Source of the DNA: Pampus argenteus
Taxonomy: Eukaryota > Chordata > Actinopteri > Scombriformes > Stromateidae
Assembly (NCBI GenBank): GCA_036937835.1
Contig: CM072876.1
Location: 258,001-322,000 of the forward strand
Length of the DNA: 64,000 nt
Direction: 5' to 3'
Position 1 is the first letter of the stretch. Every line of letters begins with the position of its first letter. The translations under genes were made by a program, and so were the position numbers. Below the pieces are notes generated by a model that was not told the DNA's origin, ran no database searches, and was given only the letters and a program-made list of their open reading frames with translations. Below, piece after piece: positions 52,441 to 63,641 of the stretch.

Positions 52441-52915
52441 ATGTGTAGATGTAGATATAGACTGGGTCTGATGATGTCATACTTGAAGCTGATGATGAAA
52501 CGTAAACGCTGCAATGGCTGCTGGATCATACGTCAGTGTTGCTGTCATATTGGTTCAGGCAACTTTCATCAACTGGACTTGTAAGCTGTCTGCATCGTGT
52601 CAGAGATTGTACACATAGGCTCTTATTTGTTTACCGTACCATTTGCCATTTGCCCGTACCAATATGTTTACGTATGACAAGAACAAGCTGAAGCAGCCAA
52701 TATATGTCTATGGTGTTGTGGTTGATGATGTTGTGCTCTGTCATCAGGTGTCTCCGGTGCTGCAGGACTTCCTGGGATGCATGTTGACCCGTGACACGGA
52801 GCAGCGCGGCAGCGCCGCCAACCTCCTGGAGCACCCATTCTTGCTGCAGGCCGACTCACCCCGCTGCCTGGTGCCACTAGTGGAGCAACACCGCAAACGC
52901 ATGTCGCTCTGCTGA
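48492..52915 (+). CDS. pak6: pak6, p21-activated serine/threonine kinase 6
   Basis: PAK6 is a group II PAK that binds GTP-CDC42 and phosphorylates cytoskeletal and junction proteins. Exons: 48492-48698, 49543-50133, 50493-50951, 51357-51490, 51587-51713, 51930-52055, 52157-52291, 52748-52915; 1,947 nt, 648 residues (human 681). The N-terminal CRIB motif is ISAPQNFQHRVHTSFD, followed by GLPPQWQSVIDTLRRP. RAQSLGLLGD and IDTLRRPRPLVDPSRIT are PAK6-like rather than PAK4-like. Residues about 110-350 are a low-conservation linker. The kinase starts near 377: glycine loop GEGSTG, VAVK Lys403, catalytic HRD Asp493 in HRDIKSD, DFG Asp511, activation-loop Ser527 in KRKSLVGTPYWMAPE. All catalytic residues are present, so it should be active. 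The start is chosen because MLRRRKKKRRLEIS aligns with the human start. A CDS poly(A) signal follows at 53056. Confidence 0.94.
51509..51534. repeat. (CA)n microsatellite downstream of a pak6 donor
   Basis: CA repeats begin about 18 nt after the donor of exon 51357-51490. Confidence 0.95.
51727..51790. repeat. (CA)n microsatellite downstream of the pak6 HRD exon
   Basis: CA repeats begin 13 nt after the donor of exon 51587-51713, whose acceptor is preceded by (GT)7. Confidence 0.95.
52367..52448. repeat. (AT)n/(GT)n tract in pak6
   Basis: A palindromic run of ATATATATACGGTATATATA type followed by GT repeats, in the last pak6 intron. Confidence 0.9.
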
Positions 52916-53055
52916 ATGCCCAAGACCACCTGAACACACCTGAGACCACCTGAACACTCCTGATGACTGATTTTGAGGCGTGTTCACCTGAAGCCACTGA
53001 TGTCACAGATGACAGGAAGTAATCAGAGAACGTTCACCTGCATGCACATACTGTA

Positions 53056-53061
53056 AATAAA
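53056..53061 (+). terminator. pak6: pak6 poly(A) signal
   Basis: AATAAA lies 141 bases after the pak6 stop codon, which predicts a short 3'UTR. Confidence 0.7.
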
Positions 53062-56000
53062 GCACTACCTATGTCTTATTTTGACAGATTGTTCACCACT
53101 TCCTGTCAGGTCACATGTCATGTGTTAAGCTGCTCTTTGACCTGCTGCTCTGTGTTTGTTCATAGACATTGTGGAGGCTTTTATTACATTTCATTTTAAT
53201 ATATATATGAATAAATACAAGTTTTTATTAAGACAGTAAAAACCAACATGGAGAATAGAACCAAGTTGTTTTAAATCTGTTTCATGATAAGTTCTCCTGT
53301 TAAAAAAGGGTTCAGACTAGTATTAAGAACAACTGTATTGAAAACAATGAACGTAATTATAAATGGTCATGAGAACTGTCAGAGAGGAAAGACATATAAA
53401 ATATGTCACATGAATTTAATGTTTGCGACAGTGCAGAGAGGTGAAGAGTGTCTGTGACACCATCCGACAATAATGTTGTTCTTAATAGTGTTGCTGCAGC
53501 TGGCAGATGTTTTCATCTGCAGATTTTATCACTTAATTAAAAAATGTCTAAACTGATGTCTTCAAACGTCTCGTTTATCCGTTTAACAGTTCAAAACTAA
53601 AAAGACAGAAAACAGAAAAGCAGACGATCTGAGGAACTCAAACTAGTTGTGGAGTTTTTAATTAACAAACTACATAAATAATGAATTGATTATTGTCGCA
53701 GTTCTAATTTTACCCTTCAACACCATGTCTTTTCTGTGCACCATGTGAATAGCTGAATCTCCTCTTGACTCCTGTTAAATCTCATAAATCCACTTTGCAT
53801 TTTGTTGTTGTGAAATGGACTTTTGTTTTTGTTGGACTTTTCTTTGTTGATTCTTTTGTAAACAAAAAATGTATTTTTGCATGTTTTCACACAGAATGTG
53901 TGACTTTGCACACGTGTCACATTTCTATTTGTTAATAAAACTGAAGGTTTTTTAAAATGTCACTGATGACTCATGTTAATTATTATTCTGGCTGCACTGT
54001 TTTAAAATCTGTAACTCCCAATCAAGCAGAAAAAAACAAAAATGAGCTGCAACTCATTTTCATTAAAACACCTACTTTCCAGAGAAAAAGCAGAAAACTG
54101 TCCACGGCATGTCTGACGCCACTTCTATGATTTTACATGTGTAATGTCATCACTGTCACTGATTGAAAAATGAATGATCACAATACTTGTGTACTGTTAC
54201 TGCAGTACTTTAACTACATCAAGATCACTATACTTATGTACTTTTACTGAAGAAGGATATTTCATGCAGGACCTTTACATAATTAGTATTACAACTTTTA
54301 CTGAAGTGAACGATTTGAATACTATCATCTCTGTCTGTACTTACTCAGGGGTTTGTGTACATCAGTGTTAAACGTTGACTTTAAATTGCTCTAAATAAAT
54401 GATGTTGATGCTCTTGTGTCTCTGCAGCTGCTGTCAGTGTCACCGTTTCTGTTTCTGTTTATCAGACATGCAGAAGGACAAAGAGCTAATGGAGTCGTCT
54501 GCTCTCAGAGATAATATGAAGATAATCAGCAGCTATTTTAATTAGTGTTAACAGAGTCTGAACATGCAACTAAACCACTGAATCAAATCTTCAGTTCTGA
54601 TGTTCAGTGACAGAAATGAAGGCCTTGTTTCAAATAACACATTGAATTCAACTAAAAAACTGTTAGAAAACACAAATACTTAAGCGTCAATTAAATTAAA
54701 AAAAAAAAAAAATATATATATATTTTTACATGTTGCTCTCATATATATATATATATATATCTATATGAGAGCAACATGTAAAACTCATAAATAAATAAAA
54801 TTATATCATTTGTTGTCTCCATATGATCAGAGTGAAGTTTGTTAAAACCTAGGAAATATTTCAAGGAAATATTAAATTTTAGAAAAATAGGTTTTTTTAG
54901 CAATAATATGCTTACCATTAATGGATGTCTCGGTAACACTTTATTTTACAGCTCCCTTAATTTTATACTAATTTCCTGGAAATTTGCTGAATTCGCATTT
55001 TGTGAACTGTATTTGAATTTTGGGAACTGAACATGAATAAAGCCAATTGCAAAATATACTTTTCAGATTCAGTTTTTCAATGCAAGAATTCAAATTAATG
55101 AATACAATTTCAAACAGTGTGATTCAAATTCAGTTTTTCCAATGCAATTATTCAAGTCTAGCTATTCAAATTCAATTATAAAATCCTCAAATTCAGGTTC
55201 TGATGGCACATATTTCTGCCAATACAATTTTACAGTAGGTGGTCCAGTTTAGAAGATATTATGGAAGAACAAACTGAAAATTGAGTATTTTCTGACTGTT
55301 AAAGAATTGTTACTAATTCATTAAGAATCTTTGAAAATGAATTACTATGAACCCAAAATAATGAATCAGCACTGACCAACTAAACCAAAATGAACCATTT
55401 ATGAAATTAAAGGAAAATAAATCTTTCAGTAAAGCTTTGAAAATAAGACACTCTACTGTGAAGTACAAAATAAAAGGAACACCTATAGTAGTAAAGAATA
55501 AAACAAGGGGATTTATAAATCACACAGAGTCCACATAAGATATCACCTCAGTGGTTGAGTTCTCTGTTTGGAGGCTGAGAGGTGATGAGTTCAGATAAAG
55601 GGACAAAAACACTTCAGTCAGTCAGACGACACTCTTCATATCAGCATCTGAAACATTCAAACCATGGATGGAAGACCGAAGGGGACAAAAAAAATCTGAA
55701 CTCAGAAATTAAGTTTGGAATGAGAGACAACCACCCCTAAAATAATGTCTTTGTAAGTAATTCTCTTTTTAAATTAAAGGAATGAATGAAACAAATAAGA
55801 CAAAGATGTAAGATAAACAGTTTAAATATGGTTTCCTTTCTTTCTTTTGCTTGTTTTAAGGAAATATCTTTAGACTAAATATCTGGTTTGGATGAAGATA
55901 TTTGACAATGGAATATTCAGTAGTGACAAATAAAAGCAGATCAGTGGGATGTGAAGTAAAATATTAAAGCTTGGTGTAATGATACTACTACCACCAATGC

Positions 56001-56200
56001 TGTGCACTTAAATATAAATTATTATACTTGCATTTGAGAGTAATCCCAATAAATGGACCATTAAAAAGAAATCAGGAACCATTAATTATTGTTTAAGTTT
56101 TTCTGCACCAACAAGAAGTGAATGTGAAACTGTGACCTCAGAACTAGTACCAAATGGGAGTGAAGTCACTGTTTTATGTAAATAATGTTTAGCTTTAAAT
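53062..56200. other. intergenic between pak6 and the myosin gene, no gene seen
   Basis: Very AT-rich. It contains a strong inverted repeat at 54724-54783 and, around 54950-55230, diffuse TTCAAATTCAG-type repetition. No exon or RNA gene recognised. Confidence 0.45.
54724..54783. repeat. perfect 22-bp inverted repeat with AT loop
   Basis: The arm TTTTACATGTTGCTCTCATA at 54724-54743 (extending to 54745) is matched exactly by its reverse complement at 54762-54783. The 16-base loop is pure AT/TC. A poly(A) and (AT)n run precedes it. Confidence 0.9.
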
Positions 56201-56210
56201 GGTTCTCAAA

Positions 56211-56480
56211 CAGCTGCAGGTGAATGATGATACTGTGGAGAAAACTGAGTACAAGCACGAGTAGAGTCTAAGTGGAGAGGTGTCAGGACTCTCTATCAGC
56301 AGGCAGATAAGCAGTGAAACTCTGCTTTTCCTAAAATGGAATCTAACAGCTAAAGGTCCTGAATCTGCCCTGATGATGAGCACACATCCCAGGACTAATT
56401 TAGCATTGTCTTTTTTTTTCTTTTCAGTAGTTATCTCCTAATTTGGCCTGCTGGGACTCTTTATAATCGTCTGCCTGCTG
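56211..56480 (+). promoter_or_regulatory. candidate muscle promoter of the intronless myosin gene
   Basis: Two adjacent E-boxes (CAGCTG 56211-56216, CAGGTG 56217-56222) fit myogenic bHLH sites. A TATA-like box (CTTTATAAT, core TTATAA 56461-56466) lies 90 bases before the ATG. The spacing would place the transcription start near 56490. Activity is inferred from motifs only. Confidence 0.4.
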
Positions 56481-56555
56481 TGGAGAGTCTGCAGTTCTAC
56501 ATCAGCAGGTAAAAGACTTCTCTCTTCTGACTGCCGACGACCTCGTCTCTCAACC

Positions 56556-59500
56556 ATGGGTGACTCTCTGATGGCTGAGTTTGGGAAGGCTGCACCTTAC
56601 CTGAGGAAGTCGGATAAGGAGCGTCTGGAAGCTCAGACCAGACCTTTTGATATCAAAACTGAATGTTTTGTAGTTGATGATAAGGTGGAGTATATGAAGG
56701 GACAAGTCCAGAAGAAAGATGGAGGGATGGTGACTGTGAAGAAGGAGGATGGAACGACTGTAACTGTGAAGGAGACAGACATCCATCCACAGAACCCACC
56801 CAAATTTGATAAAATCGAAGACATGGCGATGTTCACATTCCTTCATGAGCCAGCTGTGCTGTTTAACCTCAAAGAGCGTTATGCTGCCTGGATGATCTAC
56901 ACCTACTCTGGGCTTTTCTGTGTCACTGTCAACCCCTACAAATGGCTTCCTGTGTATGACTCTGAGGTAGTGGCAGCCTACAGAGGAAAGAAGAGAACCG
57001 AAGCTCCCCCTCACATCTTCTCCATCTCTGATAATGCCTATCAGTATATGCTGACTGACAGGGAGAACCAGTCTGTCCTCATCACTGGAGAATCCGGTGC
57101 TGGGAAGACTGTGAACACCAAGAGAGTAATCCAGTATTTTGCCAGCATTGCTGCTGTTGGTGGAGGCAAAAGAGACACCAGCAAGGGAACTCTGGAGGAT
57201 CAAATCATCCAGGCGAACCCAGCACTGGAGGCCTTTGGAAATGCCAAAACGCTGAGAAACGACAATTCATCCCGTTTTGGAAAATTCATCCGAATTCACT
57301 TTGGAAACAGTGGTAAGCTGTCATCCGCTGACATTGAGACGTACCTGCTGGAGAAGTCTCGTGTCACCTTTCAGCTCAAAGCTGAGAGGAACTATCATAT
57401 CTTCTACCAGATCCTGTCCAATCAGAAGCCAGAACTGCTGGACATGCTGTTAATCACCAACAACCCGTATGACTACTCCTATATCTCACAAGGAGAGGTA
57501 ACAGTTGCCTCCATCAATGACTCAGAGGAGCTGATGGCCACCGACAGTGCCTTCGATGTGCTCGGCTTTACTCTGGAGGAGAAGATGGGTGTCTACAAAC
57601 TGACCGGTGCCATCATGCACCACGGCAACATGAAGTTCAAGCAGAAGCAGCGTGAGGAGCAAGCCGAGCCTGATGGGACAGAAGCTGCTGATAAATTAGC
57701 TTACCTGATGGGGCTGAACTCTGCTGACCTCATCAAGGGGCTGTGCCATCCCCGAGTCAAGGTAGGAAATGAGTACGTTACCAAAGGCCAGAGTGTGGAC
57801 CAAGTCTACTACTCTATCGGGGCTCTGAGTAAGTCTGTGTATGAAAAGATGTTTAACTGGATGGTGGTAAGAATCAATCAGTCCCTTGACACCAAACAGC
57901 ACCGGCAGTATTTCATAGGAGTTCTGGATATTGCCGGATTTGAAATCTTTGATTTCAACACCTTTGAACAGCTGTGCATTAACTACACCAACGAGAAACT
58001 CCAACAGTTCTTTAACCATCACATGTTTGTTCTGGAGCAAGAAGAGTACAAGAAAGAGGGCATTGACTGGGAGTTCATCGATTTTGGGATGGACTTGCAA
58101 GCTTGCATTGATCTCATTGAGAAACCACTGGGGATTATGTCAATTCTGGAAGAAGAATGCATGTTTCCCAAAGCCAGTGATCAGACCTTCAAGTCCAAGC
58201 TTTATGATAATCACCTGGGCAAGAACAAAATGTTTGAAAAGCCGAGGGCAGCAAAGGGAAAAGCAGAGGCTCATTTTGCCCTGGTTCACTATGCTGGCAC
58301 TGTGGACTACAATATTGGTGGCTGGTTGGTCAAAAACAAAGACCCTCTAAATGAAACTGTGGTTGGTCTTTACCAGAAATCCTCTCTTAAGCTCCTCAGT
58401 CTGCTTTTCTCAAGCTATTCAGGAGGTGATGGCAGTGACAAGGGAAGCTCCAAAGGAGCAAAGAAGAAGGGCTCATCATTTCAGACAGTGTCTGCACTTC
58501 ACAGAGAAAACCTGACCAAGCTGATGAACAACCTGAAGACTACACATCCCCACTTTGTCCGCTGTCTGATTCCTAATGAGAGGAAAACTCCAGGAGTCAT
58601 GGACAATTGTCTGGTGATGCACCAGCTACGCTGTAACGGTGTCCTAGAAGGCATCCGAATCTGCAGGAAGGGTTTTCCAAATAGGGTGCTCTATGGAGAC
58701 TTCAAACAGCGGTACAGAATCCTGAATGCCTCTGCCATCCCTGAAGGTCAGTTTATTGACTGTAAGAAGAGTGCTGAGAAGTTGCTGGGATCTCTGGACA
58801 TTGACCACACACAGTACAAGTTTGGCCACACCAAGGTCTTCTTCAAAGCAGGCCTGCTGGGAACACTGGAGGAGATGCGAGATGAGCAACTCTCCCGAAT
58901 CATCACCAGGATACAAGCTAAAGCCCGGGCACTCCTCATGAGGGCACAGTTCGCTAAGCTTGTGGAACGCAGAGATGCCCTGATGGTCATCCAGTGGAAC
59001 CTTCGCTCCTTCCTGGGAGTAAAGAACTGGCCTTGGATGAAGCTCTTCTTCAAGATCAAACCCCTGCTGAAGAGCGCTGAGTCTGAAAAGGAGATGGCCA
59101 ACATAAAAGATGAGTTCAACAAGCTGAAGGAAGCTCTGGAGAAATCTGAAGCGAGACGAAAAGAACTAGAGGAGAAATTAGTGACTGTTCTCCAAGAGAA
59201 GAATGATATGGCTTTGCAAATTCAGTCTGAACAGGACACATTAACAGACGCTGAAGAACGCTGTGAACAGCTCATAAAGAGCAAGATTCAACTGGAGGCC
59301 AAGCTGAAAGAGATGACAGAAAGACTGGAAGATGAAGAGGAGTTGAATGCAGACCTCACTGCTAAGAAACGAAAGCTTGAAGATGAGTGTTCTGAGGTAA
59401 AGAAAGATATAGATGATCTTGAGCTGACTTTAGCGAAAGTTGAGAAAGAGAAACATGCCACAGAGAATAAAGTGAAAAACCTCACAGAGGAGATGGCTTC

Positions 59501-62357
59501 ACAGGATGAGAACATTATGAAGCTGACCAAAGAGAAGAAGGCACTGCAGGAGGCTCACCAGCAGACACTGGATGACCTTCAGAGTGAAGAAGACAAAGCC
59601 AACAGTTTGACCAAAGCCAAAGCTAAGCTGGAGCAGCAGGTGGACGACCTGGAAGGCTCGTTGGAGCAAGAGAAAAAAGTCTGTATGGACCTGGAGCGCT
59701 CAAAGAGAAAGCTTGAGGGAGACCTGAAACTGACCCAGGAGAGTTTGATGGATTTAGAGAATGACAAGCAGCAGCTAGAAGAAAAACTCAAGAAAAAAGA
59801 CTTTGAGGTCACCCAAATAAATTCAAGACTGGAAGATGAGCAGGTTGCTTCAGTTCAGCTCCAAAAGAAGCTGAAAGAAAACCAGGCAAGAATTGAGGAG
59901 CTTGAGGAGGAGCTGGATGCTGAGCGTGCAGTCCGAGCTAAAGTTGAGAAGCAGCGCTCGGATCTTTCCCGCGAACTAGAAGACATCAGTGAACGCCTGG
60001 AGGAAGCTGGTGGAGCTACGTCAGCTCAGGTGGAGTTGAATAAGAAGAGAGATGCTGAATTTCAGAAGCTGCGCAGGGAGCTGGAGGAATCCACCCTTCA
60101 ACATGAGGCCACTGCTGCCTCCCTGAGGAAGAAACATGCCGACAGCGTCGCTGAACTGGGCGAACAGATTGACAACCTACAGCGTGTGAAGCAGAAACTG
60201 GAGAAGGAAAAGAATGAGCTGAAGCTGGAGCTGGATGACTTATCATCTAATATGGAGAGTGTGGTAAAGAACAAGTCAAACACAGAAAAGATATGCCGAA
60301 CAATGGAAGATAACATGAACGAGTACAAGAGTAAATATGAGGAAGCTCAACGGGCCATCAATGATCTGAGTACCCAGAGGGCCAAATTGCTCACTGAGAA
60401 TGGTGAATTCAGCCGGCAGCTGGAGGAGAAGGAGTGTTTGATATCACAGCTGACCAGAGGGAAGAACTCATACAACCAGCAGGTTGAAGATCTACGCAGA
60501 CAACTGGAAGAGGAAGTCAAGGCAAAGAATGCCCTTGCCCACGCTGTGCAGTCTGCTCGTCACGACTGTGATCTGCTCCGAGAGCAGTTTGAAGAGGAGC
60601 AGGAAGCCAAGGCTGAGCTGCAGAGAGCTCTGTCCAAATCCAACACTGAGGTCTCAGCATGGAGGGCCAAATATGAAACAGATGGAATCCAGAGAACAGA
60701 GGAGCTGGAAGAAGCAAAGAAGAAGCTGGTTCAAAGACTGCAGGAGGCAGAGGAGGCCATCGAGGCAGTGAATGCAAAATGTTCATCCCTCGAGAAGACC
60801 AAACACCGCCTTCAGAATGAGATCGAAGACCTGATGCTGGACCTGGAGAGATCCAATGCAGCCTCCGCAGCACTGGACAAAAAGCAAAGAGCATTTGATA
60901 AAGTCATGGCAGAGTGGAAGCAGAAGTTTGAGGAGTCACAATGTGAGCTGGAGGCCTCCCAGAAAGAAGCTCGATGTTTGAGCACTGAACTTTTTAAACT
61001 GAGGAATGCATATGAGGAATGTCTGGATCAACTGGAGACGATGAAGAGAGAGAACAAGAACCTACAAGAGGAGATCTCAGACCTCACCGACCAGCTTGGG
61101 GAGGGCGGCAGGAGCACTCATGAACTGGAGAAGATTCGGAAGCAGCTTGAACAAGAAAAGTCCGAGCTGCAGTCGGCACTAGAGGAGGCTGAAGGTTCCC
61201 TGGAGCATGAAGAGAGCAAAATCCTCAGAGCTCAGCTGGAGTTCAACCAAGTAAAGGCTGAAATGGAGCGGAAGCTGGCGGAGAGGGATGAGGAAATGGA
61301 GCAGGCCAAGAGAAACTACCAACGGATGCTTGAGTCACTTCAGTCCTCTCTGGAGTCTGAGACCAGGAGCCGCAATGAGGCCCTAAGAGTGAAGAAGAAG
61401 ATGGAAGGTGACCTTAATGAAATGGAGATTCAGCTCAGCCAAGCTAACAGGCAGGCAGCCGATGCCCAGAAACAGCTCAAGACCCTCCAGGCATTTCTGA
61501 AGGACACTCAACTACAGCTGGATGATACTCAGCATGGCAATGATGACCTGAGAGAAAACATCGCTCTCCTGGAGCGCCGAAACAACCTGATCCAGGCGGA
61601 GCTGGAGGAAGTGAGGGCTGCCCTCGAGCAGACAGAAAGAAGTCGAAAGCTGGCTGAACAGGAGCTGACTGATGCAACAGAACGCATGCAGCTCTTGCAC
61701 TCCCAGAATACCAGCCTGATTAACCAAAAGAAAAAGCATGAAGCAGACCTCCTCCACCTGCAGAATGAGATGGAGGAGGCCATTCAGGAGAACCGCAACG
61801 CTGAGGAGAAAGCAAAGAAGGCCATCACAGATGCAGCCATGATGGCCGAGGAGCTGAAGAAAGAGCAGGACACCAGTGCTCATCTGGAGCGCATGAAGAA
61901 GAACATGGAGCAGACTATCAAGGACCTGCAGCACCGTCTAGACGAGGCTGAGCAGATTGCCATGAAGGGTGGCAAGAAGCAGCTCCAGAAACTGGAGGCT
62001 CGCATCAAAGAGTTGGAGAACGAGCTGGAGGTGGAGCAGAAGAGAGGAACTGAGTCCATCAAAGGAGTTCGCAAGTATGAACGCCGCATCAAGGAGCTTA
62101 CCTACCAGACTGAGGAAGACCACAAGAACCTTGCTCGTCTCCAGGACCTGGTGGACAAGCTGCAGCTGAAGGTCAAGTCCTACAAGCATTCAGCTGAGGA
62201 GGCTGAGGAGGCTGCAAACACCAACATGGCCAAACTCCGCAAGCTGCAGCATGAGCTTGACGAGGCGGAGGAGAGGGCTGACATCGCCGAGTCGCAGGTG
62301 AACAAGCTGAGGGCAAAGACTAGAGATGGATCATCCAAGAAGGGCCTGGATGAGTGA
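56556..62357 (+). CDS. intronless sarcomeric myosin heavy chain (class II), intact retrogene-like copy
   Basis: One uninterrupted frame of 1,933 codons encodes a full sarcomeric myosin heavy chain, the ATP-driven motor of the thick filament. N-terminal SH3-like domain about 30-80; motor domain to about 780 with P-loop GESGAGKT (178-185), switch I NDNSSRFGKF, switch II DIAGFE, loop 2 rich in Gly/Lys, and the SH helix CNGVLEGIRIC. The neck has IQ-type LSRIITRIQAKARAL; then WPWMKLFFKIKPLLKSAE begins the heptad-repeat rod. It ends KTRDGSSKKGLDE. Length equals typical family members (1,930-1,945). The sequence looks like fish striated-muscle MyHC (MGDSLMAEFGKAAPYLRKS; PPKFDKIEDMAMFTFLHEPA). Normal sarcomeric MYH genes have close to 40 exons, so the lack of introns indicates origin by retroposition. 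No stop, frameshift or missing motor residue is visible. The start ATG has good context (caaccATGG). Confidence 0.96.
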   Translation: MGDSLMAEFGKAAPYLRKSDKERLEAQTRPFDIKTECFVVDDKVEYMKGQVQKKDGGMVTVKKEDGTTVTVKETDIHPQNPPKFDKIEDMAMFTFLHEPAVLFNLKERYAAWMIYTYSGLFCVTVNPYKWLPVYDSEVVAAYRGKKRTEAPPHIFSISDNAYQYMLTDRENQSVLITGESGAGKTVNTKRVIQYFASIAAVGGGKRDTSKGTLEDQIIQANPALEAFGNAKTLRNDNSSRFGKFIRIHFGNSGKLSSADIETYLLEKSRVTFQLKAERNYHIFYQILSNQKPELLDMLLITNNPYDYSYISQGEVTVASINDSEELMATDSAFDVLGFTLEEKMGVYKLTGAIMHHGNMKFKQKQREEQAEPDGTEAADKLAYLMGLNSADLIKGLCHPRVKVGNEYVTKGQSVDQVYYSIGALSKSVYEKMFNWMVVRINQSLDTKQHRQYFIGVLDIAGFEIFDFNTFEQLCINYTNEKLQQFFNHHMFVLEQEEYKKEGIDWEFIDFGMDLQACIDLIEKPLGIMSILEEECMFPKASDQTFKSKLYDNHLGKNKMFEKPRAAKGKAEAHFALVHYAGTVDYNIGGWLVKNKDPLNETVVGLYQKSSLKLLSLLFSSYSGGDGSDKGSSKGAKKKGSSFQTVSALHRENLTKLMNNLKTTHPHFVRCLIPNERKTPGVMDNCLVMHQLRCNGVLEGIRICRKGFPNRVLYGDFKQRYRILNASAIPEGQFIDCKKSAEKLLGSLDIDHTQYKFGHTKVFFKAGLLGTLEEMRDEQLSRIITRIQAKARALLMRAQFAKLVERRDALMVIQWNLRSFLGVKNWPWMKLFFKIKPLLKSAESEKEMANIKDEFNKLKEALEKSEARRKELEEKLVTVLQEKNDMALQIQSEQDTLTDAEERCEQLIKSKIQLEAKLKEMTERLEDEEELNADLTAKKRKLEDECSEVKKDIDDLELTLAKVEKEKHATENKVKNLTEEMASQDENIMKLTKEKKALQEAHQQTLDDLQSEEDKANSLTKAKAKLEQQVDDLEGSLEQEKKVCMDLERSKRKLEGDLKLTQESLMDLENDKQQLEEKLKKKDFEVTQINSRLEDEQVASVQLQKKLKENQARIEELEEELDAERAVRAKVEKQRSDLSRELEDISERLEEAGGATSAQVELNKKRDAEFQKLRRELEESTLQHEATAASLRKKHADSVAELGEQIDNLQRVKQKLEKEKNELKLELDDLSSNMESVVKNKSNTEKICRTMEDNMNEYKSKYEEAQRAINDLSTQRAKLLTENGEFSRQLEEKECLISQLTRGKNSYNQQVEDLRRQLEEEVKAKNALAHAVQSARHDCDLLREQFEEEQEAKAELQRALSKSNTEVSAWRAKYETDGIQRTEELEEAKKKLVQRLQEAEEAIEAVNAKCSSLEKTKHRLQNEIEDLMLDLERSNAASAALDKKQRAFDKVMAEWKQKFEESQCELEASQKEARCLSTELFKLRNAYEECLDQLETMKRENKNLQEEISDLTDQLGEGGRSTHELEKIRKQLEQEKSELQSALEEAEGSLEHEESKILRAQLEFNQVKAEMERKLAERDEEMEQAKRNYQRMLESLQSSLESETRSRNEALRVKKKMEGDLNEMEIQLSQANRQAADAQKQLKTLQAFLKDTQLQLDDTQHGNDDLRENIALLERRNNLIQAELEEVRAALEQTERSRKLAEQELTDATERMQLLHSQNTSLINQKKKHEADLLHLQNEMEEAIQENRNAEEKAKKAITDAAMMAEELKKEQDTSAHLERMKKNMEQTIKDLQHRLDEAEQIAMKGGKKQLQKLEARIKELENELEVEQKRGTESIKGVRKYERRIKELTYQTEEDHKNLARLQDLVDKLQLKVKSYKHSAEEAEEAANTNMAKLRKLQHELDEAEERADIAESQVNKLRAKTRDGSSKKGLDE

Positions 62358-63641
62358 GGAGATACCAGAGCGTCAACATCACAGGTGCGTTTATTAATCA
62401 GTCCAACAAGAGGCACCGCAGAGCACAACAGCACACAATGTTTGCCTAAATATATTTTTATTTAAATTTTAAGGGGTCATTGCAGAAATGTTGTGTACAG
62501 TAATAATAATATTAATAACTTTTTACCCAGCAGCAAAGATATATTTTGGAGTATTCATCCAATGTGTTATTTTGTTTACATAATGATGATTGATAGCTAC
62601 ATACAGCATGGCTTTGTGGCTGTAATGTTCGACTGAAATATCTCAACAACTATTGTGTGGATTACTGTGAAATGTGGTTCAAACATTTATGTTCTAGTCA
62701 GGATGAATTGTAAAAACTTTGATCCCCTGACGTTCAGTCTCAGTCTGGTTTATTGATGCAGTTTTATGACAAAGCAAACTGTACATTTGTAGATGTTTTC
62801 TGTTTCTCCTTATCATTAAGTTGATAGTTTGTGAATCTGTTTTGATTAACAGGTGTTCCTGGTGATTGAAGGGATGCTTTTTACCAACGGCATCGTTGAA
62901 CCTGCATGCAGCAACAGTTATTTCAACACCATTAGTAATCATTTTAGTGCTAATTATTAATCAATATGGGGACAACAAAAAGGAAAAGGAACTTCTGAGA
63001 TTTGGGATGTCTGAAACTAAATTATGGAGTTTATCATTAGAGGTTCACTGTGAAACTTCTGACCACTAGAGGCACTGCAGAGGACACCAATCTGCCATAA
63101 GTGGGCGTTGGCAAGGATAATTCTGGTGATTTCTTTTTTTTTTTTTTGTGTCAAATCTCATGTTTGGCTCCAATCAACCAGTGTTGTGTGTATATCCAGT
63201 GCATAGATTGTATGGATACTACAAGTTATGTGCTTTGGTAGAAATCTCTACAGGAGCCCAAAAAACAATTGTTATAATTATTTTATTCTTTAGTGATGTT
63301 TGCAAGTCATGTAATACTTCAGACTGATCCTGGAAAACCTTGGAACCAACAGTTGTTACTCTGTATTGCAGACAACATCAGTGTTTTTACTGCAGTTTAA
63401 ATGATATTCAGATATTTTAAATTGAATCCTTCACAAAGATTATATCTGCCAAAACCAACATTATTCAGATTTCTCCTTCAGTCCTTCAGTTTCCTGTTTG
63501 GAGGGAATATCAAAACCAGAATATCATAAAATCACATGATCAATGTAAAATTAGGACATCGTGAACACCTGGAGGAGCTCCACACAGAAATCATTATTTA
63601 AAAAAATATTAAACAATGTCATTAATTTGTAGAGCAATAAA
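62358..63641 (+). other. 3'UTR of the intronless myosin gene with poly(A) signal
   Basis: No coding potential. AATAAA at 63636-63641 gives a 3'UTR of up to 1.28 kb. No clear poly(A) relic or target-site duplication from retroposition was recognised here. Confidence 0.4.

Noticed and set aside
48492..52915. pak4 or pak5 instead of pak6
   Set aside because: ISAPQNFQHRVHTSFD, IDTLRRP-P-VDPSRIT, RAQSLGLLGD and REKxSGRQVAVKMMD follow PAK6; PAK4 differs at these sites as remembered.
56550..62434. Many long antisense and off-frame ORFs over the myosin gene (up to 217 codons)
   Set aside because: They are shadows of a codon-biased coiled-coil gene and have no domain similarity or splice context.
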